Assembly: GCF_902459465.1 (NCBI RefSeq)
Contig: NC_047062.1
Coordinates: 21,519,919 to 21,583,918 of the forward strand
Origin: Asterias rubens
Taxonomy: Eukaryota; Echinodermata; Asteroidea; Forcipulatida; Asteriidae
Direction: 5' to 3'
DNA: 64,000 nucleotides
A model generated the notes under the pieces. That model saw only the letters and a list, made by a program, of their open reading frames with translations. It was not told the origin of the DNA and made no database searches. Shown piece after piece: positions 23,677-35,999 of this stretch (positions within the stretch are counted from its first letter, which is position 1; each line of letters begins with the position of its first letter). The position numbers were made by a program, and so were the translations under genes.

Positions 23677-25365
23677 GCATCACCGGTCAGAAAGAACAAA
23701 GATCGATGTTCGAGAAGAAGAAGACAAAAAAACCTGCTGCACCCTGGATGAGAAAATTCGCAAAGAAATTTATATAGCGTCAGGGTTTTCGTTATCAGTT
23801 TCGCCATTCGTATATAATTCGTAAAAAGGGCTCTTCTTTCTAAAAAATAAAAAAAAAATAATAATAAATAAATAAATGCACTTTAACTTCGCGACATACT
23901 AAAACAAAAAGCTTTTTAAAAACACAAACACCAGGGAATTGTGGTAGGGGAAGCTATGACTCATAATAAATCACATTATACGCTCGCGGAGGTTTTCAGC
24001 ACTGCCGACTGATGCCTACCCAAGGCCACTGCATCGCCTGCAATGACCTTCAACGCGCTCGGATATTGGATTGTGTGGTCGGTCCACCAGCTATCAACAT
24101 TTTACCGGTACCTCGGCAAGTGCATTTCCTTCCACTTCGCTTAGCAATTACATAATTACTGGAGAATAATAAACAGAATTTTCTTCGGTGGCACCATCGC
24201 TGTGAAAAAGAAAGTGAACGGCCACGAAGACATTCGTAAGTTATTCATGGATTTTTCTGTTTTGTTTTTCGAGTACCTGTTTCTATAAAGCAGTGAAAAA
24301 ATAAAAACCAAAGAAAATGATCAACGAGAGATTTAACTTACTCGCCCTTTTCCCGAATGAAATGTGTGGGACTATTCTGTGGAAATGTCAACTAGAATGT
24401 AAGTTTTTAATCGGCGATTCAATTAAAAAATATATACAACAACATTCACAATGGGGGTTATCAAGTCTCTGCCTGACCAAACTGATGTCAACTTCACATG
24501 CATGAATAACATTCTGTGTTCATTGAAACAAATTACAAAATTGCTTTTGATAATTGGCATTTTCCATTGACTAAATTTTAAGGTTGATACTGTTTAGTTT
24601 ACAACACTGACAAATCAAAAAAGGGATTGGGTCAAAACTTGCTTTTTAAAAGTTTGCATTGCCCGTATTGTGACGACTTGAATCCTTGTTTTAGCAGTGG
24701 ACCACGATCAGTATTTCCCCCACACATTCAAGGGGTAAACATTCTCAAATTACAAATCTGCAAATTGGATTATTAAACTGGCACAAACGGGAATTTCTTT
24801 GTCAATGTCAAATCCAGGTACAAAAGTGCAGGCTTTATATATACAGAGCTTGCATTGCCGTTGGATGCCGCGGAACTATATATGCAAAGCAACAATGCAT
24901 GGGAATGGTATTTTTTTCTTTTTTCTTTTTTAAGTAACAGGCCTGTGGCGATGTTCCCTTTTAAAGCTTTATTCCAATGCCTCAATCTTTTAAAAAGTAA
25001 CGATCATTGAGTAAAATAAATGCAAAATTGTATATTATTTTAGATTATAGAATGGTGGTGTTGTTCTTCATGTGACACTCAAAATTGAGTATAAACATTA
25101 TAGTGACACGTGTATTATGTGTGTATAAAAAGCGAATCTATGTAAAGTTGTAAAGTATTGAAATATTAATTAGTCGACTTCATCCTAACACGTAGTAATT
25201 ATCTTAATTATAGGTTTGTGTATTTTGTTTATAAAACCAAACGATTGCTCACCAAAAGGAGATTTTTTTTGCTCAAAAAAATGCACAATATGGCTTCTTT
25301 TAAACAGCTCAACCAATATTCATTAATCAAATGTACCTGCTAAAAAAAATATTAAATAAACTTCA

Positions 25366-25571
25366 CACTGCAGAAACTGGGGTGTTAAAATGTATACCAT
25401 AGGTGTAGTTACATACCGAAAAGAGAATCACAACACCATCAGGGTGTTAAAATAACACTATCACGCAAGCACAATTCCATTGGTGTTAATTTGACGCCCT
25501 ATATCATGTCACTTTTGATTCTCTCTTGGGTATCTTTGTGTGGATTTTAACATCCAGGTTTTTGCAGTGTA
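25366..25571. mobile_element. MITE-like element, family E, copy 1
   Basis: About 206 bp. The left end is ACACTGCAGAAACTGGGGTG and the right end, inverse, closes with TTTTTGCAGTGT. The interior repeats GGTGTTAA / TTAACACC palindromic units (GGTGTTAAAATAACACTATC and GGTGTTAATTTGACG). No coding. Confidence 0.7.
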
Positions 25572-25735
25572 TAAACGCAGAGTTATTCCTGCAAATATTA
25601 CAAAGCAAAATGTGAGCGTTATGAATGTATCTCAATAATTAAAGCCTTCAATCGGTGTAGTTGTAATACTATAATATATGCTAATTTATTCAAGTGATAT
25701 TTCCAATGTATGTGATGCATTTTTGTACGAACCAA

Positions 25736-25956
25736 ACACTGCAAAAAGTGGGGTGTTAAATTTACACCATTGTGCTGACAGATGTAGATACAAAAAAAAC
25801 GAATTCAAAATCTACATCATAAGGTGATCAAATGACACCAAAATAACACTTATTTCTGCCAACCCATTTACATTGGTGTTATTTTTACACCAGATACTTT
25901 GTTTGTATCTATGTTACCACACCCTGGTGTCAATTTAACACAAGTTTTTGCAGTAT
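25736..25956. mobile_element. MITE-like element, family E, copy 2
   Basis: The same plan as the copy 165 bp away: left ACACTGCAAAAAGTGGGGTG, right CACAAGTTTTTGCAGTAT, with GGTGTTATTTTTACACC-type palindromes inside. A third end, AACACCCCAGCTTTTGCAGTG, is at about 42490-42511. Confidence 0.7.
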
Positions 25957-26042
25957 AGAATGGGGAAGGAACTTGAAATTGAGATTAACTCAATAGAGAA
26001 GTAGGCCTACAGCGGGGGTAAAATGATATCATTGACTCACAC

Positions 26043-26214
26043 ACACTCTAAAAACTCTCGGGTCAAATTTGACCCGGATTCCGAGTTTGGGGAGGCTAAC
26101 CCATTTTGAGGTCAAACGCTGCCCCTGAAAGTGGTTTAAAATCGGCTCCGACGGGTCATGCTGACCCACAAATGGGTCAGGTACCACGTGACCCTGATCC
26201 GGATCAATTCTGAC
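26043..26214. mobile_element. palindrome-rich element, family D, copy 1
   Basis: It begins CACTCTAAAAACTCTCGGGT and contains repeated GGGTCA / TGACCC units, often as GGGTCAAATTTGACCC palindromes. Copies at 26550, 28417 and 60096 share the CTCTAAA-end and the GGGTCA units. Non-coding. Confidence 0.65.
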
Positions 26215-26549
26215 ATGTAAAAGTCGTGATGTAAAGTAAGACACCAAGTGGATATCACCTGCTTTTAATCTTCAAGATATCTCCAAATAGTTACAAAAAA
26301 GTGTGTCTGTTCGATTCTCCATCCTTTTATCAACATTATCTTTATGCTCGATACTATTATGCGGTATTAAATCTAAATGGTATGCATCGATGTATTCTAT
26401 AACAGAGATAAAATGCTCATTGTCGCCCACTTGCATTAGGCGAATTCTATCAGCGCTATAAACGACATTTCAGACGGGGGGATTATTAATAATGCCATGA
26501 CATAGTACTTTGGCAAGTCTATTCTGTGAAATGAACAGGAATATGCTGT

Positions 26550-26742
26550 CCACTCTAAAGACTCCCGCATCAGAATTGACCCGGGTTTAAGAGTCAGTTT
26601 GACCCGGAATCTGTATTCAAAATTACTAAGAAATGGGTCAAACTGACGCAAAATTCAAGTTAAATTAAAAAAAATTTAAATCAGTTTCCGGGTCAGCCTG
26701 ACCTTAAATACAGGTCATGCCCACTATGGCCCAGAATGGGTG
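26550..26742. mobile_element. palindrome-rich element, family D, copy 2
   Basis: It begins CCACTCTAAAGACTCCCGCA, followed by AATTGACCCGGGTT, GTTTGACCCGG, AATGGGTCAAACTGAC and GGGTCAGCCTGACC. Diverged from copy 1. Confidence 0.6.
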
Positions 26743-28416
26743 TAACCAACTGAAATGACTGTTTCTTTCTTCAGATTTATCATTTTGTTGTTCCCTGTGT
26801 TGTGACTTAATTTATTTCAAACCCAAAGAGGCTGATGCTGGGAATCGTTTGTATTACTTTTTTTATTACGAGTTATGTGATAGCGTATAGCACGCTTTAG
26901 GTAAGAAAAGAAATGTATGGTGAATAAAAGTGCATTTTGCTCCAACCATAAACATGCAGTGATTTGTTCAATACAAAGCCCTTTTACTTTTTCCTTCAGC
27001 AAATGACCCCAATTTAAGTTGTTTTGAGTCAGATTTGGGTTTTCTAACAACCTGATATGCCTATTATAAATTGCAATTTAATTCTAGCAATGGGTGAATG
27101 CATGCAACGCTCTCAGAATGGGGTCTCAAAGGTTCTATTTAGATAACCTACAACGATACATTCGTTTTGTCCCATGTTGAAGTTTCGGCTCAGAAACTAG
27201 GCTAACATTAAGAAATACGGTCAGTCAGATTTGTTGTTGTCTACAATATGTATGGACGTTCTTAAAATACTTCATAGTTCTTCTCTTTGAATGTATCAAT
27301 TCTGGGCCGGGCCATAGAGATGTGTGTTGTGAAATGTCTCCTATTCCAAGACAATTTCAGTCCAGAAAACGCATGTGTGACACACTGGGTGCCAGACTAG
27401 ACCGCACATCGTTGGGCTGTGCTAACATTCGGACCGAATAGCGTCCAGCAACAACAATAAAACTTTTCAAACTCGCAACCCTCTTATTAAGGACACTGTA
27501 CTCGTCGTACTGAAGACATTTTATGTGTGCGGACTGGGTAATTATTGGCCATAGTTTGAGATAAAAATAGACACATTTGAGAGTTGGAAGTTTTGGTCCA
27601 ATATCAACAAAATCGACCGTGCCGGCATGGTCAAAATTTTTAATATTTGGGTCAAACTTTTTCGGGTGATTATGGGTGTGCCTGATGGATACACGTGAAA
27701 GTAACGTCGAGGTTGGCAGGCCTTGAATTTCATCTTTGAGAGGGTAAGGCCGTTTTCATTTTGCAAAGGGCACTTCCATTGGAAAATCTGCAAGTCTATG
27801 TGAAATTTTTGAAGGGTACAAAAGCCAAAACCGGCCAACAGTTGCCATGCCTCATTTGCCCCACATGCCTGTAATGGTGAGGTCATGACTCGTTGTGGTA
27901 TAGTGACTTGAATATAATGTGCCCCACTTTCATGACACTCTAGATGTGACGGATTGACAACAACGTAAGCCAATCTGAGATGATGCAGACCGTCAGCTGC
28001 ACTAAGACCACGGCACCGTGCCTCCGAGGGGAGGCTGGCGACACCAACACCCTTGCCGTCTATCGCACCAATAGTCCCCCAAGTTTCCAGCAGCGTTCGC
28101 TGTCTTTTTTCTTTTTTTGATCAATGACGCCACATTACAGCTTGATAAACGACTATGTACTTGAATGACTGAGGATAGTAATGCAAAGAATGCGTGTATG
28201 CTGACGTGAGGTTTAATCAGAAAAACAACATGATTTCATAAGATGGTTGCTTTAATGTGAATCGTTTAGAATGTAATTGGACCGATGTATAGGGTTAACC
28301 ATGCAGATCATCCAGGAAATTGGTCATGTTTTAGTAATAACCATCCTTCATCATGCAAGCTGCCAGACACTTTGTTCCGGGTGGTGTATCTATATCATCC
28401 AATACTGGTTCTCTCT

Positions 28417-28561
28417 CCCTAAAAACTCTCGGGTCAGAATTGACCCGGATTCCGGGTCTCAGTGGGCCTGACTGACCCATGTTTGGGATAAGGCTGACCC
28501 GGAAATTGGTCAGGCCCGACTACTGGACCCGGAATCAGGGTCCATTCTGATCCAATGGAAA
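28417..28561. mobile_element. palindrome-rich element, family D, copy 3
   Basis: It begins CCTAAAAACTCTCGGGTCAG with AATTGACCCGG, then GACTGACCCATG, GGCTGACCCGG and GGACCCGG units. It lies alone between FABP genes 1 and 2. Confidence 0.65.
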
Positions 28562-29011
28562 GTTTGTTATCATTTACATTGTGCCCAATTTGGACGACAG
28601 CGGGCGCTCATCAATCTCTCAAGAGAAGTGTGAAAATCGTACATTCGTTATACGCGCCAGCTTCAAATTAATTTGAATAGCTTTTTTTGATAGCTTTTTA
28701 AATGCATGAAAGTCCACGTCTTAAATTTAGTGAGTTTTTTATAGTGAACATAACTATGGTGTCAATGCCTGAATAAAACCAGGATGAAACGTTACAAGCA
28801 TTATAATATAACAGTTTAGTTACTATTTAATTTATATTAAACAATTATTTCATTCATATTTCACTCGCAGCTCCAAAACACATACTGACGTGATTGCCCA
28901 CAAAAACAATTAAGCATGATAAATTATTGAGTATTCATGTAAAAGACAAACGATCAGAAGTTTTACAGCTCATTATCAAAATGCAGTATACATACACTAA
29001 GCTAAATAAAG

Positions 29012-29330
29012 ATGGCGGCCGCTGAGCTAATAAAGGTTCCTGGCCCACAATATCGGTGCGATTTACACCCATAACCAGCTAATACAGTCGTCTCAAGCAG
29101 CTCTTTAAAATGTCTGGCTCGACTGAGGAGGAGCTTTTCACCGCGGCATCAGCAGCAGCATCGGGGGAAATCGTTGCCAGACACGGCATGCGTGCGAACA
29201 TCCATCCCCTCCCCCTTTTCGTCATCGATTCTCGGCTCAGGCATGAAGGTGATCGCCACGTGTAAAAAATGTGCCGTCGTCTGCTCCGGAAGGACGGATC
29301 ACCTGCCTCCTCTCTGAGGATCAAATGCAT
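29012..29330 (+). other. CpG-rich patch with two short open frames; possible promoter or first exon
   Basis: GATGGCGGCCGCTGAG at 29011 gives a well-placed ATG opening MAAAELIKVPGPQY and stopping after 20 residues (29012-29074). A second ATG at 29110 opens MSGSTEEELFTAASAAASGE and stops at 29265 (51 residues). The patch is richer in CG than its surroundings and holds an overlapping minus-strand frame (29079-29330). I do not recognise either product. It may be the CpG-rich start of an unidentified gene whose last exon could be at 31082, but no splicing can be shown. Confidence 0.3.
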
Positions 29331-29584
29331 CCTCGTCAGTGTCTGACGTTTCCATGGTGATGAGATGGAGTGGATTTCTTCCCCTCATCTCTTTCTATCT
29401 CTCATGGGTGCATGAGCCCAGACGGACTGTACTCCTTTTCATAAGAGTGTCTGGCGAATTGTGTGCTCATCTTATGCATCTGTCGTGTTTGCTTTATTTG
29501 ATTTGTCCCTTTTGAATTTTGAATTTTTATTCAAATTGACAAAAATCGTGACCTTAAGGTCAAATTGCAATAGTCATTACAAAA

Positions 29585-29624
29585 GTTACAAATAGATATG
29601 AATTGTTACAAATAGATATGAATT
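29585..29624 (+). repeat. 20-bp tandem duplication
   Basis: Two exact copies of a 20-bp unit beginning GTTACAAATAGATATG stand head to tail in AT-rich non-coding sequence. Confidence 0.8.
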
Positions 29625-29902
29625 GTTTGTATGCTCTAAATGCTGCATTTTTATGGCAAATGTCGTTTAATAAACCATTTGTTCAGTCGTATAAGTGAAA
29701 AATAATAATTGATAATTCCTTCCGACCGTGTGGCAGCACCCGCCTCCCCGCCGTTCGTTGACCGGGCAGACTTGTCCTAATTTTCCCGCAGAGTAATTTT
29801 AGACTGGCTGTGAGCATTTCCGGTTTCCAGGCAGAAGAGACTACGGAACCAAACCATATCAAGAGACGCTGGCCGGCACTCTTTTCAGAAAAAGGGGGAA
29901 AT

Positions 29903-30245
29903 TAAAGGCACTACCGACACCTTTGGTCATTGTCAAAGACCATTATTCTTACTTGGTTTATCCAACAAACATAATGCATAAAATAACACATCCGTGAACA
30001 TTTGGACTCATTGGTCATCGAAGTTGCAAGAGAATAATTAAAGAAAAAACACCCGTGTTGCACAATAATTTGTGTGCTTTCAGATGCCGAAAAAGGACAT
30101 TTTGGAGTGAGAAATTGGCCTATGACCTCCTTAGGCTGTTTGTCACAATGTTTTATACTATCAACAGCTCTCCATTACTCGTTACCAAGTAAGTTTTTTG
30201 CTAACAATTATTTTGAGATTACCAACAGTGCCAAGTGGCTTTAAC
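29903..30245 (+). mobile_element. MITE-like element, family A, copy 3
   Basis: The left end is TTAAAGGCACTACCGACACC and the right end CAACAGTGCCAAGTGGCTTT, inverse with mismatches. The family order TTGTCAAAGACC, CATCGAAGTTGCAAGAGAAT, GTGTGCTTTCAGATGC and CAACAGCTCTCCATTACTCG is complete. Confidence 0.75.
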
Positions 30246-31081
30246 AAGTCTGATGACGTAATGTATTCTTCAGCAGTCGCAGTTGTGTATTATGAGAGAA
30301 TTCCGGTGAGACTTGAACCCTGGAGAGTTCCGGCGAGAATTGAATCCTGATATCTTGGAGAGATTGTCGACGATGATATCAGAATGATTGTCTTCAATCC
30401 TCTTCCTCTACCCCTTCAAGTAATAATAACTTATTAACGGGGATGAATTTCCAATGCTCAATTCAATTTTAATTTGTGGAGATTGGGATGAGAGAGACTT
30501 AGCCTTTTCTCACTCATGGCCCAAAGGCATCTAACATGATTATGGTGATGAGTTGAGACGCCTTGTAATGTAGGCACACAATGTAGGCCAATTATGCTGT
30601 AATTTTCCATTATGTGCAAGGAATCAATGAGATATAATTAAGAAAACAAATTCTACGAGGGTAATTCTATACGAATACATTCTCCGTGTATGACTTCTAG
30701 TTCGAAAACAAACTTCACCGATAAAACGCACGTATTACTTTGCGGGTCCCTGTGATGAAAGTACATAGCACCAGGACGCCATGGGTTTGATTCGAACCCG
30801 CAATCTTTCTTGACGGTGTTCAGTGTATTGCCTTTTCGAGTGGATAACCTGTTTTTTGCGCTGTGGGTGCGAATTCTGTTCAGGGTTAGCCTTGAACGTT
30901 GACAGTATTCCAGACGGAAACATTCCTCTAAATATTTTTTACAGTGAGCTTTTAATTTGAAACGACCAATTAACAGACAAAAATTAAGGATAACAATTCC
31001 GTAAGTGCTGCATGAGCAATCGACAAAAGCTGCTCATCTCGAGACCGCTATAATTTTTTTTTAATTTGCAATATTGGCTAG

Positions 31082-31297
31082 CAGATGAAAGGGGCTACCT
31101 CCCTCCGGACCACAAATCCCAAGATGTGGGTCAAGTTTAACAAGGCCCTTGAGACGGACGGCGTTTATAGCTGGACGTCTGCGGTGTCACCGCGGATGAA
31201 ATATGGATTCAGGAGTGGTCTGAGAGATGGCATGTCTCGACCCCCCGTCGGGAGCAGCGATTTTCCCCGGCACACTGAATCTGAGACCTCTGCGTGA
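31082..31297 (+). CDS. possible terminal exon of an unidentified gene
   Basis: After an acceptor-like T-rich tract ending GGCTAGCAG (31076-31084) an open frame runs to TGA at 31295-31297. It contains SLRTTNPKMWVKFNKAL, DGVYSWTSAVSPRMKYG and RSGLRDGMSRPPVGSSD. GC content and third-position G/C use resemble the real exons of this window rather than the AT-rich flanks. I do not recognise the family. It may be a last exon joined to the CpG-rich patch at 29012, or a retained fragment. No domain, signal peptide or membrane segment is visible. Confidence 0.3.
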   Translation, partial: QMKGATSLRTTNPKMWVKFNKALETDGVYSWTSAVSPRMKYGFRSGLRDGMSRPPVGSSDFPRHTESETSA

Positions 31298-31399
31298 ACT
31301 TTAGACTGCTCCCATTCGAGTTTCCCGTTGTGGTTGTTTAAGGAAGGATATTACAGGCTCGTTCCTTATGGCTTGATGTGATTTACAAGAAATGTATGG

Positions 31400-33750
31400 T
31401 AAGGGGAAAAAAGACTTAAACAAAAGGAAATGTGAAGTTTATGCAACAGCTGACCCCCCTGAATAATTTGCCTTGCGATATTTGTGTTTACAAATACGGG
31501 GAATAGTTCCCCCCCCCCCGCCCCATCTCGACAGTTAGTCTCGCCAATAAGTCGTGCTGCAAATTCAATTACACGGAGTTGCACAATAGCTCCCAGATAC
31601 ACTATAGGCTAATTCTCAGCCTCGGCGGTATATCGTCAGAGCCTGAAATTAATTTCATCGCCTTTAGCACCAAAATACACCACATTATAAATTGAACCAC
31701 AGATCGTTGATTTTTGTATCTTCTAATTAATTTCTAATTGTTCAAAATTATAACTATTAATTGAGGTGGAGAGATATGAGTGGATAGGTGACCCATAAGG
31801 CTTTACCCTTTCAAAACAATGTGAAATTAATGCAAACGTTTTTAGGATATGTAGACGATCGCTTTCCAATCCCAAGGGACTATAGGTAGGTTCTTTGTGG
31901 GGATATGGGGATTATTTCGCTCGTGGCTTTGAATATGATATGGGGGGGGGGGGGGGGGGGTAAGTCAACGCGTCCATTCCCCGGTGAACCAGAACCGGCT
32001 TGAATGGGAGGAAGGCGGGGCGAAGTCAATGATCTTGCAGACTTCCCTGCCCCAAGGTAGCTTATATCATCCAAAGTCCAAAGATATTTCCATTCATAAA
32101 TTCAACATTTACATAATAATAAAAAATAAAATATTTGAAGATCACTACAAATGGGCAAATCAGGTGCCGGTATTGGATTGTGAATCGACAAAAACTTAAA
32201 TCAATTAGGGCAACGAGAAGCTTAACACCCAAGAAGATTGTCATGTACCATCGAAGTACACATCAAAGACGTGAACAAAAGGGGACAGAGGGCGCTACTT
32301 AATGTTAACAGTACTGTGCACTATTATCGAAGCGGCTGCAATTCGTTTTTGGATCGTATAAGTTTGTGTTTTATTTCGATGCATTTCCTTGTGTTACCAA
32401 ACACTTCAATTTATACAAAACAATTACTGTGTGTACTTTCTGTGTGGTATCAATAATTGGAAGTCACCATCCTCAGTCTCAGAGGTGGTGAACTTTCTCT
32501 CGTTTTTTAGCTAAAGTTATAGTAATAAGACGTAAAACTAATGTACAACTATAGGTGTTTTTTGTAAGAAGTTTTCACACAATGGCTGGTTGCCACGCTC
32601 CACAGGAAACAAGAAAACTTAACAAAATAAAAGTAAGAATGGCCACTTTAAGCTTCCGTATATCAGACCTCCAGGACAAGGAAACCAGAAAACTGAAAAC
32701 GTGGTCAATTTAAAAAAGGAAAAAAGTGGAAATAAAGTTAAAGAACCAGACATGGTACTCTCGTCATGTCAACTATACGTTACAGTACTCTATAAGAAAA
32801 ATCAATGTACTAGCACTTCCTTCCAATTCATATTAGTTGGTTTTATTATTTCTCCTTGGTATGTATTTCTCTTTTTCATCATTTTCACATGACATAAACG
32901 TCCAAAGCAATTTTTTATAATCTTGGCGAACATTAATTGAATATATAGACATCAAACAACTATTGTCCCGTAGGTTGAATACCTAACTAGAAGTTTATAA
33001 TAAAAAAAATATGGTAAATTCAGTTTTGTGATGCAGTCATTATCCAACAGATAAAGTCCTTATACAAGTGGCAAAAATTACACGTGCGAACAAAAGTAAA
33101 ATGCCATATTATTTTCACTTTCCAGTGCAAATTTTGTTCAATCAAAAACATCGAATGACGTCACATTTCAAATTATGTGGACTGTAGACTTTTGTACAAT
33201 GAAAGAATTTTAGATAATTCCTAAATTTCCACGATATAAAATCAAAACGGCATTTTATATCGCTATGAAAGATAATAATTTGTCAAACACAATGACATTT
33301 TGCACCATTTTCACATAAGGTTTGAGACTTTTATATTATTTTGTATCCACTTTCGTATAAGAAAATGAGTGTATTTTTAAAACGGTGTGACCTTTATATT
33401 ATTAGAGCCCCTCTTAACTGAAACTTACTTATTAAAAAAAATACAAAACTTTAGCCAGGAGTCGCCGATGTTCAGACGAGGAACAATCCTACTCCACTTA
33501 GATACCAATCTGTTTATCAAACAGACATTGTGCAAATACAAAACCAGCAATGAAAGAAAAATAGATTGATGTGACACACACACAGCAGCTGAAGAAGGCT
33601 TTACTCTCAGATACGGCAAGATAATGAAGTATTATGATACTATTTCATATCAAAATAAAAAGAAGGGGGACCAGACTGTTCTAGGGCCTCGTCACACGTT
33701 ACACGTGGCAAGGTACCTTGGGCAAACAGTTTTAGGCAAACTCCAAGACA
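31400..33750. other. intergenic stretch, no gene seen
   Basis: AT-rich with a G-run of about 18-20 at 31942-31961 and a C-run near 31510. Open frames of 60-70 codons only, none recognised. Confidence 0.5.
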
Positions 33751-33761
33751 AGGCAAACTAT

Positions 33762-33901
33762 CAGGCCTGACACTTCACGGAGCCAATGCTCTTGAAATGC
33801 TCCAGTAGAAATTTACAATTTCCCTATAGGATTCCCTTTACCGAGGAGAAAAAAATGCGTTGGTGCCCTTGCCCTTTCGAAAACGAAGCATACGGGCCTG
33901 A
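33762..33901 (+). repeat. dispersed repeat, family F
   Basis: CAGGCCTGACACTTCACGGA, CTTGAAATGCTCCAGTAGAA, CCCTTTACCGAGGAGAA, TTGCCCTTTCGAAAACGAAG, CATACGGGCCTG. Almost identical in order to the copy at 6606. Confidence 0.6.
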
Positions 33902-34851
33902 AACATTCACACTGTTTGTTAACATTTTCATTTGAAATGTTCTTGGGGTATAGCAATTAAGGCACTGTAAAAATGTCCATTGGGCCACCGAAGGTTTGCC
34001 GTTGCATGCTTTACCTCGAATGTTTGCCTCCTCAAAGTTGCCTGTTATCATTGGCCCCTGTGACAAGGCATTTTAACGGTACATCCATTCTGCTCAGTTT
34101 GAGCCATGGAGCTATGACCCTAGCTCTATAGTTTGAGCATGGGGTTATTTCATGATGCTTAAAACGAATTTACCATGGAATGTCAAGGGGTCACCAGTCA
34201 CAAAGAAAGTTTCGCTTTACGGATGCAATCCACCAATCGCCAAAATAAATCTTTAGAGCTTGTTCCAAAACCCCTGCTTTAGGGCTCCGGCTTCGGCCCG
34301 TGCAAAAAAAAAAAAATCAAAAATTAATAACCGGAGACCAAGACATTTTGGAAGTCCGCCTCCCCCCCCCCCTCACGCATGCCCCCCCCCCCCGCACATT
34401 GGCGTTAGATATAACTTACAGCAAATGGGATTGGTTTGTAACCGGTAGATCTAAAATAAAAAGGGTTTATTTGTCATATAAAAACGAACACATAATATTT
34501 CAGTGGATTGTGTTCCCCTTTAAGGTAACTCTATTCAAGTGACCTTTATACATCAGTGAATATGAATGCCATAAACAACTATTGGCTAATAATTATATTG
34601 TGTACTACCTGTATCTGTACACAGACAGACCATAGAGCAAGGAACAGACAGGCCAGCACATAAACACTTCCGTCCAGTGCATTATGCTCTAATAAAATGT
34701 TGACAGTAATAAAAGTGACACCTAATTAAACTTGGTAAGGCTTTGCAAATTAATTGTTTCTGTCAAACCTACAGTACGTATAATATTGAAAATATAAAAA
34801 TAAAAGTCGCTTAGCCTATAGTTATAACGTTATCAAGTAAAATGCACAAAT

Positions 34852-35208
34852 TGAGTTGACTAAACTGAATTATCAGATAACTAAGCTGTATCACGAGTCA
34901 ACTAAACTGAATCATGAGTCAACTAAACTAACCCACGAGTCAACTAAACAGAATGATAAGTCAACTAAACTGAATCATGGGCCAACTAAACTGAATCAAG
35001 AGTCAACTTAACTGAATCATGAGTCAACTAAGAGTGACTAAACTAAATTATCAGTTAATTAAGATGTGAGTCGACTAAACTGAATCATGAGTCAACTAAA
35101 CTAACTCACCAGTCAACTAAACTGAACCATGAGTCAACTTAACTGAATCATAAGTCCACTAAACTGAATCATGAGTCAACTAAACTGAAGTTTGAGTCAA
35201 CTGATGAG
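34852..35208. repeat. tandem repeat of about 21 bp (minisatellite) with TGAGTCA motifs
   Basis: About 16 imperfect head-to-tail units of the form GAGTCAACTAAACTGAATCA with variation in length and sequence. I count six exact TGAGTCA sites, the AP-1/bZIP consensus, because the unit junction is often CAT-GAGTCA. The array lies about 140 bp beyond the stop codon of the minus-strand FABP-like gene at 35351, so in or just after its 3' untranslated region. Confidence 0.9.
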
Positions 35209-35350
35209 CGGTTGTTGTTAAACAGGGCATGGATGGTTGAACCATATAGAGCCTGTTGTCAGCTGAGTCAGGAACCCTGAGGGAGTAGAACTAAACACGT
35301 TGTCATAGAAGTCACTGCCTTGAGTAACATAGGACTTGTCTAAGTCCTGC

Positions 35351-35758
35351 TTACTCAGTTTCAACCTTCGTGAAGACCCTCTTAGCGGAAACATCCCCAG
35401 ACCTTAGTGTCAGCACTAACTGGCCATTGACGATCTCCCTGGTGAAACTCACATCCCGGTCTAGTACTCGAATTACGAGTTTAGCACCGTCCCACTCTGC
35501 CACCATGCGGTGATCATCACCCTCCCACGGGATAACATTCAAGAACTCCTCGCCGAGAACAAACCGCACTTCATGGGTTCTGTACGAGGTCTTGGTGACG
35601 ATGGCGAACTCGTCTCCCCTTTGAGTGATCACTGCCGTGGGTTTCACCGAGCAGGCGGCCTTCCTCCAGGCCCAGGACACCCCACAAGCCTTCAGGAATA
35701 CGTCAAAGCTCTTGTCGTTTGTCTCTAACTTCCACACGCCGCCGAAATCAACCGCCAT
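35351..35758 (-). CDS. intracellular lipid-binding protein (FABP-like) 2
   Basis: An intronless gene of 135 residues for a cytosolic lipid carrier. The signature FGGVWKLETNDKSFDVFLK is at residues 5-23. Arg107 (SFTREIV) and Arg127-Val-Phe129 (AKRVFTKV) fit the family carboxylate site, with Phe replacing the usual Tyr. Trp29 and Trp31 in the lid region (VSWAWRK) are unusual. An in-frame Met 13 codons upstream (35797) is possible, but the Met chosen aligns with the family start and has the better context (GGCAATGG). A TATATAT stretch near 35817-35825 lies about 65 nt upstream of this ATG, suggesting a short leader without intron here. The TGAGTCA array follows the gene. Confidence 0.92.
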   Translation of the reverse strand: MAVDFGGVWKLETNDKSFDVFLKACGVSWAWRKAACSVKPTAVITQRGDEFAIVTKTSYRTHEVRFVLGEEFLNVIPWEGDDHRMVAEWDGAKLVIRVLDRDVSFTREIVNGQLVLTLRSGDVSAKRVFTKVETE

Positions 35759-35814
35759 TGCCGGGTTGGACTCCGAAGAACTATAAAGTACCCTCAAAGA
35801 CGTCCTGCATGTGC

Positions 35815-35826
35815 AAATATATAACT
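35815..35826 (-). promoter_or_regulatory. TATA-like box of FABP-like gene 2
   Basis: On the minus strand AGTTATATATTTG precedes the gene, with transcription expected to start near 35790-35795. Position and sequence fit a TATA box; no other core element was identified. Confidence 0.45.
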
Positions 35827-35999
35827 GGACATGTTATAATCTGTTCAACATGTCTATAGTAATAGTATTAGTATTAGTAGGTCATAGCCCGAAAGCATAA
35901 TAATGGGAATGGCAATGATTCACAACAAATAGATTTGCAACACAATCTGGAGTAATAATGCACCCAACCGTTTATAGGTAACCTTTCACTTTGTTATAC

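Larger units (their letters stand above)
23880..28400. other. intergenic stretch with small transposons
   Basis: No gene is supported. It holds two family E elements (25366, 25736) and two family D elements (26043, 26550). The minus-strand open frame at 27542-27973 (143 codons) overlaps a reverse family F repeat near 27710-27870 and is not considered a gene. Confidence 0.5.

Noticed and set aside
27542-27973. 143-codon open frame on the minus strand
   Set aside because: It overlaps a reverse copy of dispersed repeat family F, and no protein family is recognisable.
30785-30812. B-box-like GGTTCGAATC on the minus strand, and another near 41124
   Set aside because: No matching A-box at the right distance; each is too short to call a tRNA or SINE.
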